In this document: in pieces, positions 18,132 to 26,841 of the stretch | How positions within the stretch are numbered: position 1 is the first letter of the stretch | Layout: each line of letters starts with the position of its first letter | NCBI RefSeq assembly: GCF_003254565.1 | Contig: NZ_QJRI01000178.1 | Coordinates: forward strand, 248,001-312,000 | Origin: Flavobacterium nitrogenifigens | GTDB taxonomy: Bacteria; Bacteroidota; Bacteroidia; Flavobacteriales; Flavobacteriaceae | DNA: 64,000 nucleotides | Reading direction: 5' to 3' | Notes under the pieces: generated by a model | What the model saw: the letters and a program-made list of their open reading frames with translations, nothing else | What the model was told of the DNA's origin: nothing | Database searches by the model: none | Position numbers and translations under genes: made by a program

Positions 18132-18139
18132 TATATTTG
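18132..18139 (+). promoter_or_regulatory. putative -7 element for the LacI-type regulator
   Basis: TATATTTG matches TAnnTTTG and ends 5 bp before the ATG at 18145, which would give a leaderless or nearly leaderless transcript. No good TTG lies upstream at the usual distance. Confidence 0.35.
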
Positions 18140-18144
18140 CTCAT

Positions 18145-19185
18145 ATGGATAAAAAGTACACAATTAAGGATATAGCTCAAATGGCTGGAGTTTCTAAAGG
18201 AACTGTAGACCGGGTGTTGCACAATAGAGGAAAAGTCTCTCCTGCTGCGTTGGAAAAAATCAATGAAGTCTTGAATGTTATTGACTACGAACCCAACTTA
18301 ATTGCACGAAATTTAAAAAGCACCAAAGTGTACCGCATTTGCGTCTTGCTTCCTGATCCTGTATTTGACCCATACTGGCTTCCGTGTGTTAACGGAATTC
18401 AAGACGCTATAACAGAATTCAAAGCCTATAATGTGGTTATTGAAACACATTATTTCAACCCTGAAAGCACCAAATCTTTTTTAAAAACCCATGAAGCCAT
18501 TGTAGCCAAATCTCCAGATGCTGTTTTATTAGCACCACTTTTCCATAAAGAAACCATAGAAATCATAAAACAATATGAAGAACTGGGAATTATGGTAAAT
18601 ACTTTTAACAACCAGGTTGAATCTTCGTCTATAAAAAGTTTTGTCGGTCAGGATTTATACAAAAGTGGCCGTGTTGCCGCAAGCTTAATGAATTTAATTC
18701 TACCAAAAGGTCAAATCGCCATTATCCATATTGACGAAAGTCTTAAAAACGCGGTTCACATGCAGGAAAAAGAACGTGGTTTTAGAAGCTATTTTGAAGA
18801 AAAAGACCTTTCTGACTTCTCATTAACCACATTAAAACTAAAGTACACCAATATCGAAAATAAACTTCCTGCCTTTATAATTGAAAACCCAGATTTAAGC
18901 GGTATTTTTATCACAACCTCAAAGGCATACCAAATTGCTTCTACACTTTCTAATGCAACAGATAAAAAAATTGCCTTGATTGGCTACGATTTGATTGATA
19001 AAAACGTTAGCTTTTTAAACCAGGGATTGGTTCACTTTTTAATTCATCAAAATCAGAAGAGACAAGCTTATCTAGGTGTCAGTACTTTAGTAGAACACTT
19101 TTTATTTAGAAAAGATATTCCAGAAACTATTTTGCTTCCTATTGATATTATAAATGTCGAAAATGCTTCTTTTTATGTTAGCTAA
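18145..19185 (+). CDS. LacI family transcriptional regulator of the PUL
   Basis: A 346-residue DNA-binding protein. The N-terminal helix-turn-helix is YTIKDIAQMAGVSKGTVDRV, followed by the hinge NLIARNLKST and a periplasmic-binding-protein-like sugar sensor domain (VYRICVLLPDP, then PDAVLLAPLF, GIFITTSKAYQIA and ALIGYDLI). The GTVDRVLHNRGKVS form of the recognition region is common among Bacteroidota regulators of this class. It lies between operator pairs A and B, which face opposite arms of the locus. It is therefore the likely binder of all three operator pairs, responding to a released sugar or sugar phosphate. Whether it represses or activates is not settled by the sequence. Confidence 0.9.
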   Translation: MDKKYTIKDIAQMAGVSKGTVDRVLHNRGKVSPAALEKINEVLNVIDYEPNLIARNLKSTKVYRICVLLPDPVFDPYWLPCVNGIQDAITEFKAYNVVIETHYFNPESTKSFLKTHEAIVAKSPDAVLLAPLFHKETIEIIKQYEELGIMVNTFNNQVESSSIKSFVGQDLYKSGRVAASLMNLILPKGQIAIIHIDESLKNAVHMQEKERGFRSYFEEKDLSDFSLTTLKLKYTNIENKLPAFIIENPDLSGIFITTSKAYQIASTLSNATDKKIALIGYDLIDKNVSFLNQGLVHFLIHQNQKRQAYLGVSTLVEHFLFRKDIPETILLPIDIINVENASFYVS

Positions 19186-19189
19186 AGGG

Positions 19190-19366
19190 GTTTTGCCACT
19201 AAGGCACTAAGATGCGAAGGTTTTTTGTTTGAATCTCGCAAAGTCGCAGAGGCGCAAAGTTTTTTCACTTTCAAATTACAATTTCAACTGCCTCAAGCTT
19301 TAGCTGGAGGCAATTGAAATTTCTTTTTCCTTAAAAAAACTTTGAGTCTTCGCGTCTTTGTAGCAA
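19190..19366. repeat. nested inverted repeat between the regulator and the CBM9-like gene
   Basis: An outer imperfect pair, GCAAAGTCGCAGAGGCGCAAAG (about 19239-19259) against CTTTGAGTCTTCGCGTCTTTG (about 19340-19361), encloses an inner palindrome. The inner one reads AATTTCAACTGCCTC...GAGGCAATTGAAATT around AAGCTTTAGCTGG (about 19279-19323). The inner unit resembles repeats at 63066-63191. It sits between two convergent genes and may also end transcription. Confidence 0.6.
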
Positions 19367-19367
19367 A

Positions 19368-20006
19368 CTATTCTTTCAAAACTAACTTCCCAAAAGAAGA
19401 AGCGATATGGAAATTTGGCTCCGCAGTATTTGGATCAACCCATGTAATCCAGGTTGGCTCGTAGTTGCCATTTTCATCTTTCGAAAATTTCGCTCTGTAA
19501 ACTCCTGTTTCAAGAACATTATCATGCATTAAATCTAATTTTTTTAAAGATTCAATACTAATCACTCCTGCAACTGTAAAAGAAACTTCATCTGAAGAAG
19601 ATTCCAATTTAATATGATTTTCAAGCCATTTCCATTCGTAATCAAAAATTTTATTTGGGAGAGCATAAAAATCTAGCAATCTTGTCGAAGGATCAATTTC
19701 AAGGCAGTAATACGGATTAAGCTTATCATTACTTCTAAAAAACAGCTCTACGCGATCTGAATTACAAATACTATCTACACTATCATCTTTTCGATCTATA
19801 TACACTTGAGTATCAAAAACTCTAAAATTGAAATATAAGTTTGCTTGATCCCAAAGTGCACGAAATTCAATTCTCGAAACGGGATCATTATCCCACGGAG
19901 AAACAAAATCAGTTAAGCAATTTGCTTTTTCCCAAAAAAAAGAATCTAAAATCTGAGTTTCGTTCTTTTGATTTTTATCTATTATTTGTACGTGGTATTC
20001 TTTCAA
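19368..20006 (-). CDS. CBM9-like carbohydrate-binding protein, no signal peptide, TTG start
   Basis: A 212-residue protein resembling stand-alone family 9 carbohydrate-binding modules: FRALWDQANLYFNFRVFDTQV, then NSDRVELFFRSND, YYCLEIDPSTRLLDFYA and a closing FHIASSFGKLVL. No hydrophobic leader is present, so it would stay in the cytoplasm, which is odd for a glycan-binding module. The frame contains no ATG near the start and a stop lies 9 codons upstream, so TTG at 20006 is the only plausible start. A small perfect palindrome (GGTCA, AAA, TGACC) at 20050-20062 lies upstream. It faces away from susC and is convergent with the LacI-type gene. Confidence 0.7.
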   Translation of the reverse strand: MKEYHVQIIDKNQKNETQILDSFFWEKANCLTDFVSPWDNDPVSRIEFRALWDQANLYFNFRVFDTQVYIDRKDDSVDSICNSDRVELFFRSNDKLNPYYCLEIDPSTRLLDFYALPNKIFDYEWKWLENHIKLESSSDEVSFTVAGVISIESLKKLDLMHDNVLETGVYRAKFSKDENGNYEPTWITWVDPNTAEPNFHIASSFGKLVLKE

Positions 20007-20351
20007 AATTTCTCTTCTTAAAATCTGTTAATTTTTTATTTTCAAAAAAGGTCAAAATGACCATTAATTCATTTCTAAATTTTGACTTTTTTCTTCATGC
20101 CCAATATAGTTCAAAAATTGAATTGAAAAACAAATCAAAATCATAATTAAATCTAAAATTTTACCTCTTTTCAATATAAGAAAAGACTGTTTAATTTCTA
20201 CGTTTTTAGTTTAGTGATTGCGAAATTCATAAGTTTTTAATAAATCCCTATTTATAATTCAAAAAACCATCAATTTCACACACTGCTTTTTCCAAATTAT
20301 TTTAAAAATATCACAGCAATTTAAGTCAAAAAAAATGATTCATACAATTTT

Positions 20352-20390
20352 ATGTGCTCGAGAACATAAATTTTGTGTGTTCGAGCACAT
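20352..20390. promoter_or_regulatory. operator pair B (LacI-type palindromes)
   Basis: ATGTGCTCGAGAACAT (20352-20367) and TGTGTTCGAGCACA (20376-20389), with centres 23 bp apart. The pair is the reverse complement of pair A in order, spacing and sequence, so the same arrangement points toward susC. It ends 16 bp upstream of the -33 TTG of promoter B. Confidence 0.8.
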
Positions 20391-20405
20391 TTTTTATGTT
20401 TTTTC

Positions 20406-20436
20406 TTGTTTTATAAAAATATAATCTCTAGTTTCG
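20406..20436 (+). promoter_or_regulatory. promoter B of the PUL, driving susCD
   Basis: TTG (20406-20408), 20 bases, then TAGTTTCG (20429-20436), a close match to the Bacteroidota promoter pattern. The whole spacer is shared with promoter A, and most of it with promoter C. The predicted transcript would carry a leader of about 240 bases before susC. Confidence 0.7.
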
Positions 20437-20682
20437 TCAGAGATTAATCTTAAAACTAAGTTAATTATGCAAAATTCCAGATGCTTTTTAAGCTTTAAAA
20501 AAGAAGATAACCGAACTAAACAGGCCGTGTTTAGGGGGAAAAAGAAGCTTCAGAATTGTATAGAAAATAACTTAGCCAACACACGATTAAAAAATCAAAA
20601 TGAGTTCCACGATCTAAAAAGAAATCTAAAACCTACAAACAAAGAAAAAACAATTAAACATTAACCAAAACCAATTCAAAGT

Positions 20683-23600
20683 ATGAAATTATTAACCCAA
20701 AAAAAGCCAAGAGATTTTCGGCTTAACAATTTATCCCGCAAAGAAATCGGAATAACAGTTCTCTCGTTATTAGTTTTTACATTTCAGGCTTCTGCAGCTT
20801 CTTCCATAAATATTTCGGAGAAAAACAATACCGCATTATTTTTTGAAAAGATTGTAAAAGGTAAGGTAACAGATCAGAATGGCATGCCTCTTCCGGGCGC
20901 CAATGTTGTGGTTAAAGGCACTAACAAAGGTGTTCAGACTGATGTAGACGGAAGTTTTGCGATTACAGTTCCTGATAATGCTACAAAACTGGTGATTACT
21001 TACATTGGCATGGAAGATCAGGAAGTAACCATTGGAAGCGCTCCTCTAAAAATTGTTATGAAAGAAGCAGGACAAAAACTAGAGGAAATTGTTATTGGAT
21101 ATGGAAAAGCGAAGAAAAAAGATCTTACTGGTTCTGTAGCTTCTGTTGGAAAAGACAATTTAAACTTAGGCGGTACTGTATCAAATGTTGGACAAGCACT
21201 GCAAGGGCGAGCTTCTGGAGTTCAGGTTCAACAAAACAGTTATGCGCCTGGAACAACTCCTACTATAGTTGTTAGAGGTGGGAACTCTATTACAACATCA
21301 AATGCTCCGTTATATGTAGTTGATGGTTTTATTACAAGCACTGGTGCATCTATAAGTCCAAACGACATCGAAAGTATCCAGATTCTTAAAGATGCCGCTT
21401 CTACTGCCATTTATGGTTCGAGAGGAGGAAATGGTGTTATCATGATTACAACCAAAAAAGGTGCATCTGGCAAAATGCAGATTGAAGGTGAAATCTCTGA
21501 TGGTTTTCAAAATATAATTCAGGAACCTTCTTTGATAAACGGACAACAATATGCTTCTATTCAAAACGCTATCGCACTTGAAAATGGAAGGCCACCGGTT
21601 TTCTCTTCAGATTTTCCAATTGCAAATACCAACTGGTTTAAAGCAGCAACACGCCCTGGAGAAGTACTAAACAGAACACTTACTTTTAGCGGAAGCGATA
21701 AAACTTCTAAATTTTTCTTATCCGGAAATTATTTAAAACAAACCGGAGCAATAGAAAATACTGATTTTACGAGATATAGCGTACGTATTGGAGCTGAGAA
21801 AAAATTTACTGAAAAAGTAACTGTTGGAGCAAACGTATACGGCGCTGCAAGTGAAGGACATAATAGTGATTTTGGTGATAATATTTTATCTCCTATGTTT
21901 TCTATTCAGACAGCTCCGCCATCAATTCCTATTTACAACCCAGATGGTTCCTACTACAAATTCCAAGGAAAAGACAACGCTTTGGCTCTTTTATTAGAAC
22001 CAACTGACCATACAATCAACAGATTGGTGAATGGGAATATGTTTATGGATTATGAAATCATAAAAGGTTTAACATACCATTTTGGAGCTGGTGCAGAATG
22101 GCAAGAAAATATTCAAGGAAAATATACTCCAAGAACACTTGTTGCAGGAGCCGCACTAAACGGTACTGGATCTGAAGAAAACAAAACCTATTTTAGATGG
22201 AGTACAGAACAATATTTGACCTATAAATTTAATATTAAAGAGCAGCATTCATTTACAGCGATGATTGGAACATCAAACCAGAAAGACACTTATGAAAGAA
22301 TGAAAGCTTCTGGTTCTGGTTTTTCAAATGATATCTTAACTTATTACAAGCTTGAAAGCGCTGCAGTTTATTTGAGACCTGAAACTCAAAAACAAGAAAC
22401 AAAATTGACTTCTTATTTTGGAAGGCTAGGTTACGCTTTCGATGATAGATATTTAGCTTCTTTTACGATTAGACGTGATGGTTCTTCTCGTTTTGGTCCA
22501 AATAACAAATATGGAACTTTCCCTTCTGGAGCAGTTGCATGGAGAATATCTAAAGAGGCTTTTATGCAAAATTTTGAGACCCTTTCAGAGTTAAAACTAA
22601 GAGTAAGTTATGGTATTACAGGAAATGATGGAATTTTAGACTATCAATACATGTCAAACTTATCTCCTTGGAATGTTACCATTTCAGACGGCTCTTTTGT
22701 AGGTGGTACAGAACCTAACAATTTATCAAATCCAGATTTGAAGTGGGAGCAGCAAGCTCAAACCAATATTGGTCTGGATATGGGATTCTTCAATGATAGA
22801 CTTACAGCTACAATTGATGTATACAAAAAAAGAACAACAGATGCTCTTTTAGATGTGCCTGTTGGAGGATGGTGGGGATTTTCAACACAAACGCTTAACT
22901 CAGGTACAGTAGACAATAAAGGAATTGAGCTTGGCATAAGCAGTGAAAACTTTAAAAATGATAAGTTTTACTGGAGAACGTCCTTAAATCTTGCATATAA
23001 CAAACAAGAAGTTATCTCACTTGCTGATAATGTTAAAATAATCAGTGTAAACACCTCTAACCCAAGCGGTACAGTTTCTGGACGTGAATTTACAAGACTT
23101 GAACCTGGAAAAGAAATGGGATTATTGTACGGATTTAAATACGCAGGAGTAATAAAAACAGGAGAAACTTATGCAGCACAGCCAGGATCTAAACCGGGAG
23201 ACCCTAAATATGAAGATTTAGATGGTGATGGATTGGTTACAGCTAAAGACAGAACGTATTTAGGAAATTCTACTCCTCATTATATTGTTGGTTTTAATAA
23301 TGATTTTAGATTCGGAGATTTTGATGTGAATCTGTTTTTCCAAGGTGCTCTTGACTACTCTGTATATAATATGACCAGAATGGTTGGAGAATCAAGCACA
23401 AGTACAGATGCTTTGAATAGATGGGTTGCTGGTACAAATGAAAACACTGATATTCCAAGAGATGGATATTACAAAAGCGCTTACGGTAGTTATGTAAACT
23501 CAAGATTTGTCGAAGATGCTTCTTACTTACGTCTTAAAAATTTATCTATTGGATATTCTATACCTGAAAGCCTTTTAAAACCAACCAAATTTATTGATAA

Positions 23601-23781
23601 CATAAGATTATATGCGATAGGGCAAAATTTACTGACCATTACAAAGTATTCTGGAAACGATCCTGAAATAAATGGACATACCAATACTGCTAGAGCGCAA
23701 AATCTTGGTGGAGGAATTGATTTCAACTCGTTCCCAGCTTCTAGAACGTTTATATTAGGGATCAAAATAGCAATTCATTAA
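20683..23781 (+). CDS. SusC/RagA family TonB-dependent outer-membrane glycan transporter
   Basis: A 1032-residue protein. A hydrophobic export signal (IGITVLSLLVFTFQASA) is followed by a carboxypeptidase-regulatory-like domain (VKGKVTDQNGMPLPGANVVV). A TonB box region (KLEEIVIGYGKAKKKDLTG), the plug (ALQGRASGVQVQQ, LYVVDGF, GSRGGNGVIMITTKKG) and a 22-strand-type barrel to the C-terminal phenylalanine-rich RTFILGIKIAIH complete it. With SusD it forms the lidded importer that takes up oligosaccharides across the outer membrane. It is the first gene after operator/promoter copy B and lies 31 bp ahead of susD. The glycan cannot be read from the protein, but neighbouring GH109 and GH110 suggest alpha-GalNAc- or alpha-Gal-capped oligosaccharides. 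Confidence 0.96.
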   Translation: MKLLTQKKPRDFRLNNLSRKEIGITVLSLLVFTFQASAASSINISEKNNTALFFEKIVKGKVTDQNGMPLPGANVVVKGTNKGVQTDVDGSFAITVPDNATKLVITYIGMEDQEVTIGSAPLKIVMKEAGQKLEEIVIGYGKAKKKDLTGSVASVGKDNLNLGGTVSNVGQALQGRASGVQVQQNSYAPGTTPTIVVRGGNSITTSNAPLYVVDGFITSTGASISPNDIESIQILKDAASTAIYGSRGGNGVIMITTKKGASGKMQIEGEISDGFQNIIQEPSLINGQQYASIQNAIALENGRPPVFSSDFPIANTNWFKAATRPGEVLNRTLTFSGSDKTSKFFLSGNYLKQTGAIENTDFTRYSVRIGAEKKFTEKVTVGANVYGAASEGHNSDFGDNILSPMFSIQTAPPSIPIYNPDGSYYKFQGKDNALALLLEPTDHTINRLVNGNMFMDYEIIKGLTYHFGAGAEWQENIQGKYTPRTLVAGAALNGTGSEENKTYFRWSTEQYLTYKFNIKEQHSFTAMIGTSNQKDTYERMKASGSGFSNDILTYYKLESAAVYLRPETQKQETKLTSYFGRLGYAFDDRYLASFTIRRDGSSRFGPNNKYGTFPSGAVAWRISKEAFMQNFETLSELKLRVSYGITGNDGILDYQYMSNLSPWNVTISDGSFVGGTEPNNLSNPDLKWEQQAQTNIGLDMGFFNDRLTATIDVYKKRTTDALLDVPVGGWWGFSTQTLNSGTVDNKGIELGISSENFKNDKFYWRTSLNLAYNKQEVISLADNVKIISVNTSNPSGTVSGREFTRLEPGKEMGLLYGFKYAGVIKTGETYAAQPGSKPGDPKYEDLDGDGLVTAKDRTYLGNSTPHYIVGFNNDFRFGDFDVNLFFQGALDYSVYNMTRMVGESSTSTDALNRWVAGTNENTDIPRDGYYKSAYGSYVNSRFVEDASYLRLKNLSIGYSIPESLLKPTKFIDNIRLYAIGQNLLTITKYSGNDPEINGHTNTARAQNLGGGIDFNSFPASRTFILGIKIAIH

Positions 23782-23812
23782 TAGCTTTTTCAATAACATT
23801 AAATTTATCAAA

Positions 23813-25324
23813 ATGAAAAAATATACAATTCTATTGCTTTTACTTGCTGCAGGACTGCAATATTCCTGCAATGAGGATCTTGATCCTACAGTATATAGCA
23901 GTTTGACGACCACAAACGGATATCAAACCAAATCAGATGCTATTGCCGCAGTTAACTCTATTTACGGCAGATTAAAGGGGCCATCTGTAGGCGATAACTT
24001 TTCTTATTGGGCTACAAGACACTTTGCTCTTACTGATATTGCAACAGATTTAGGGCATTGCCAATATGGAGGAGATCCTGGCCAATTGTCTTTGGGGGCA
24101 TGGAGTTCTACAAACGGCTTGCTTTTGGAAGATTGGAATGCTATGTATAAATTAATTTCTAATGCTAATAATGCAATTTATTACATCGGAAAAATGTCTT
24201 CTATTTCGGCTATTGAAAAAGCACAGTTCATTTCTGAAGCAAAATTTTTAAGAGCTTCTGCTTATATGGATTTAACAGACTCTTGGGGACCTGTTATTTT
24301 AATGACCGAAGATAACATCGCAAATCCAAATTACTTAGAGCAAACCCCTCCAACATCTGTTGAAGAGATCGATGCATTTCTTGTAAAAGATCTTACGGAG
24401 GCCGCTGCCACTTTACCAGTAAATTATAGAGGAAATAATGTTTATGGCACTAATGATGTAGGTCGCGCAACAAAAGGTGCAGCACTTACTTTATTAGCAA
24501 AACTTTATTTGCGTAGTCATAACTGGCAAAAGGTAGTAACTTTAACTCAACAGGTAATTGATTTAAACGAATACCACCTTTTTCCTTCTTATTTAGGCTT
24601 ATTTAAAGAAAGTAACAAATGGTGCAGCGAAAACATTTTTTCTTCTCTTAGTGATGCCAATACAAACGGAACTGAGTTGCTGAATCACTTTGGCCCTATT
24701 GACCACCCTGTGGTAGAAAACAGATGGCAATATTATACTGTAAACTGGGACTTCTACAACACTTTTGGAGATGAAGACGAAAGAAAACAATGTTTCTTCC
24801 CAGAATTTGAAGGAACAGATGGGTTACTCCACAAACAAGCTCCATCATTGGGTGCTCAACCACCAAAAGGAGAATTTTATATGCCAGATGTTTCTACTAG
24901 AAAATATGCTGATGATGAAACAACCACTTATTATGATGGCCATAGTGTAAATATCCTTCGTTATGCTGATGTTTTATTAAGCAAAGCTGAAGCCTTAAAC
25001 GAAATCAGTGGGCCAACTCAAGAGGCTATTGACCTTATCAATCAGGTAAAAGGAAGATCGCATGCTAAGCTTTTGACTTTATCTGGTCAAACGCAAACTA
25101 GTTTAAGAGATGCCATTTTACAAGAAAGAGGCTGGGAACTTTTCTATGAAGGAAAACGCCGCGCAGATTTGATCAGAATGAACAAATATGATGTTTTGGT
25201 AAATGCGTATCACCTTAGAGTTGGAGAAGCAGCTTTAATCAAAATGCCACAAAACAAATATTATACTTATCCACAAAGTCAGGTTGACCTTAATCCAAAT
25301 TTAAGCAACGCCGATAGACAATAA
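23813..25324 (+). CDS. RagB/SusD family nutrient-uptake outer-membrane lipoprotein
   Basis: A 503-residue lipoprotein with a lipobox ending at Cys19 (AGLQYSC). The acidic residues just after it (NEDLDP) resemble the lipoprotein export signal that sends Bacteroidota lipoproteins to the cell surface. The SusD fold is shown by YLGLFKESNKWCSENIF, the RYADVLLSKAEALNEI helix, AIDLINQVKGR and the late ERGWELFYEGKRRADLIR motif. It is the glycan-binding lid of the SusC transporter. A strong hairpin terminator lies just after it, so susCD can be expressed above the downstream genes. Confidence 0.95.
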   Translation: MKKYTILLLLLAAGLQYSCNEDLDPTVYSSLTTTNGYQTKSDAIAAVNSIYGRLKGPSVGDNFSYWATRHFALTDIATDLGHCQYGGDPGQLSLGAWSSTNGLLLEDWNAMYKLISNANNAIYYIGKMSSISAIEKAQFISEAKFLRASAYMDLTDSWGPVILMTEDNIANPNYLEQTPPTSVEEIDAFLVKDLTEAAATLPVNYRGNNVYGTNDVGRATKGAALTLLAKLYLRSHNWQKVVTLTQQVIDLNEYHLFPSYLGLFKESNKWCSENIFSSLSDANTNGTELLNHFGPIDHPVVENRWQYYTVNWDFYNTFGDEDERKQCFFPEFEGTDGLLHKQAPSLGAQPPKGEFYMPDVSTRKYADDETTTYYDGHSVNILRYADVLLSKAEALNEISGPTQEAIDLINQVKGRSHAKLLTLSGQTQTSLRDAILQERGWELFYEGKRRADLIRMNKYDVLVNAYHLRVGEAALIKMPQNKYYTYPQSQVDLNPNLSNADRQ

Positions 25325-25332
25325 GGACACTC

Positions 25333-25374
25333 AATCAAGAATAGACAGTTAATGTCTGTCTATTCTTGATTTTT
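25333..25374 (+). terminator. strong terminator after susD
   Basis: A perfect 16-bp stem (AATCAAGAATAGACAG and its complement), a 7-base loop and a short T run. It lies 8 bp after the susD stop and 48 bp before the next gene. It would separate high susCD expression from lower read-through into the enzyme genes. Confidence 0.85.
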
Positions 25375-25421
25375 AATAACAATAAAAGTATTTTTCTGTT
25401 TCACAAAAAGGAGCTTTTCAG

Positions 25422-26828
25422 ATGATTAAAAAAATAATAGAAAAAGGAAGTTTTATTTTAGTCTTGCTGGCATTAGCTAGCTGTTCTAAAGGCCAAATTA
25501 TCTCCAATATCAATATTGGCACTCATAGCAACAACGAATTGAAAATTCAGATCGATGTTACTACGAATGACCAAGCTCAGGTATATGCAGAATATTGGTC
25601 GGACAAAGAAGGAAATCAAAATAAAATGACCTCTCCTATTTCAAAATCTGGTCTTAAACACTCGCTGGTACTTTGCAACATCACTCCAGAAACCAACTAT
25701 AGTTTTCAGGTAGTTACAGTTCAAGACGGCAATAAACAAACCAGTAAAGTTTATACTTTCAAATCAAGAAAACTTCCAGAATGGCTTCAAAAACAATTCA
25801 AAGCCAATTGTCCGAAACCAGAATTCCTGCCAGAAAATTTCAAGAAAGGTTTTCTGCTTTTAGCCAAAAGAGAAACTCCAGGAACGGCTTACATTGTAGA
25901 TTACAAAGGAAATTTAAGATGGTATCATACGCTTGAAGGAACTGGATTTAAAGTCGTTCATTTTACAAAAGACCAAACGATTCTTTCTATTTTAGGAACA
26001 AATGACGAACCAACAAGTTACGGAAGCGAGATTCTTGAGATCAATCTTCAAGGCGATACTTTAACTCACATAAAAAAAGGACAAGGCGATTTGAAACAGG
26101 TTCTTCATCACGAAATCATAAAAAAATCGGCTGATGAAATTGTCGCTTTAACGGTTGAACAAAAAATAATCAATTTAACTTCTATTGGAGGAAAAAAACA
26201 AGATACGATCAACGGAGACGGAATTGTAATCTTAAATAAAAAAGGAAAACAACTCTGGAAATGGAGTGTTTTTGATGACTTAGATCCGTTTAAAGATAAA
26301 GATTTGCTGAAAACCAAAAAAGATTGGACACATGCCAACAGCTTGAGCTACGATACAGATGGAAACTTTTTAATTTCTTTCTACAACAATGGTCAGATTT
26401 GGAAAATCAATTCTAAAACAGGGAAAGTAATCTGGAAATTAGGAAAAGGTGGCATAATGAAAATGGCTCCGGACACCAATTTCTCTCAGGCGCATGCCGC
26501 ACATATCAATCAAGAAGGCAGTCTATTGTTTTTTGATAATGGAGTCGACATCAAACAATCTTCTGTTTTTGCCTTAAAAATAGATGAAAAAACTAATTCA
26601 GTAAATCTGGATTTTCATATAAAATTGCCAAAAGATATTTACAACGACCGAATGGGAAGTGCGTATATGATCAATAAAGAACTCTTTTTGGTTTGTTGCT
26701 CTAAAAGACATATTACCGTTTTAACCAATAAAAAAGGTGTTTTGTTATGGGCTTTAGAATCTGAAATTCCGCCATACAGAACCATCTTTATTCCTGAAGA
26801 AAAACTAAAACCTTTTCTTCTAAATTAA
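25422..26828 (+). CDS. aryl-sulfate sulfotransferase-like lipoprotein
   Basis: A 468-residue lipoprotein (lipobox ALASC, Cys21). A fibronectin-like N-terminal domain (TPETNYSFQVVTVQDGNKQT) is followed by a beta-propeller of the arylsulfotransferase type: GNLRWYHTLEG, HANSLSYDTDGNFLISF, GQIWKINSKTGKVIWKLG. Histidines suited to the active site are His229/230 (LHHEI), His304 (WTHANS) and His358/361 (AHAAH). Such PAPS-independent enzymes move sulfate from a phenolic sulfate to another phenol through a sulfo-histidine. The donor and acceptor here are unknown. The start has an unusually clear AAGGAG ribosome site 9 bp upstream. It is 14 bp ahead of the cytochrome gene. Confidence 0.8.
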   Translation: MIKKIIEKGSFILVLLALASCSKGQIISNINIGTHSNNELKIQIDVTTNDQAQVYAEYWSDKEGNQNKMTSPISKSGLKHSLVLCNITPETNYSFQVVTVQDGNKQTSKVYTFKSRKLPEWLQKQFKANCPKPEFLPENFKKGFLLLAKRETPGTAYIVDYKGNLRWYHTLEGTGFKVVHFTKDQTILSILGTNDEPTSYGSEILEINLQGDTLTHIKKGQGDLKQVLHHEIIKKSADEIVALTVEQKIINLTSIGGKKQDTINGDGIVILNKKGKQLWKWSVFDDLDPFKDKDLLKTKKDWTHANSLSYDTDGNFLISFYNNGQIWKINSKTGKVIWKLGKGGIMKMAPDTNFSQAHAAHINQEGSLLFFDNGVDIKQSSVFALKIDEKTNSVNLDFHIKLPKDIYNDRMGSAYMINKELFLVCCSKRHITVLTNKKGVLLWALESEIPPYRTIFIPEEKLKPFLLN

Positions 26829-26841
26829 AAAAATAGTACCC

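Larger units (their letters stand above)
20007..20682. other. 676-bp intergenic control region ahead of susC
   Basis: The region contains a small palindrome (20050-20062), about 290 bp of AT-rich DNA with nothing recognisable, operator pair B, promoter B, and a leader of about 240 bases before susC. A 65-codon frame (20467-20664) fills the leader. It is basic and low in hydrophobic residues, resembles nothing I know, and is not called as a gene. Confidence 0.6.

Noticed and set aside
20467..20664. 65-codon open frame in the susC leader
   Set aside because: No recognisable family and a composition like random AT-rich DNA; reported as a question and not as a gene.
25422..26828. Sulfatase assignment for the lipoprotein after susD
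   Set aside because: No CxPxR formylglycine motif; the propeller and histidine pattern fits arylsulfotransferase instead.
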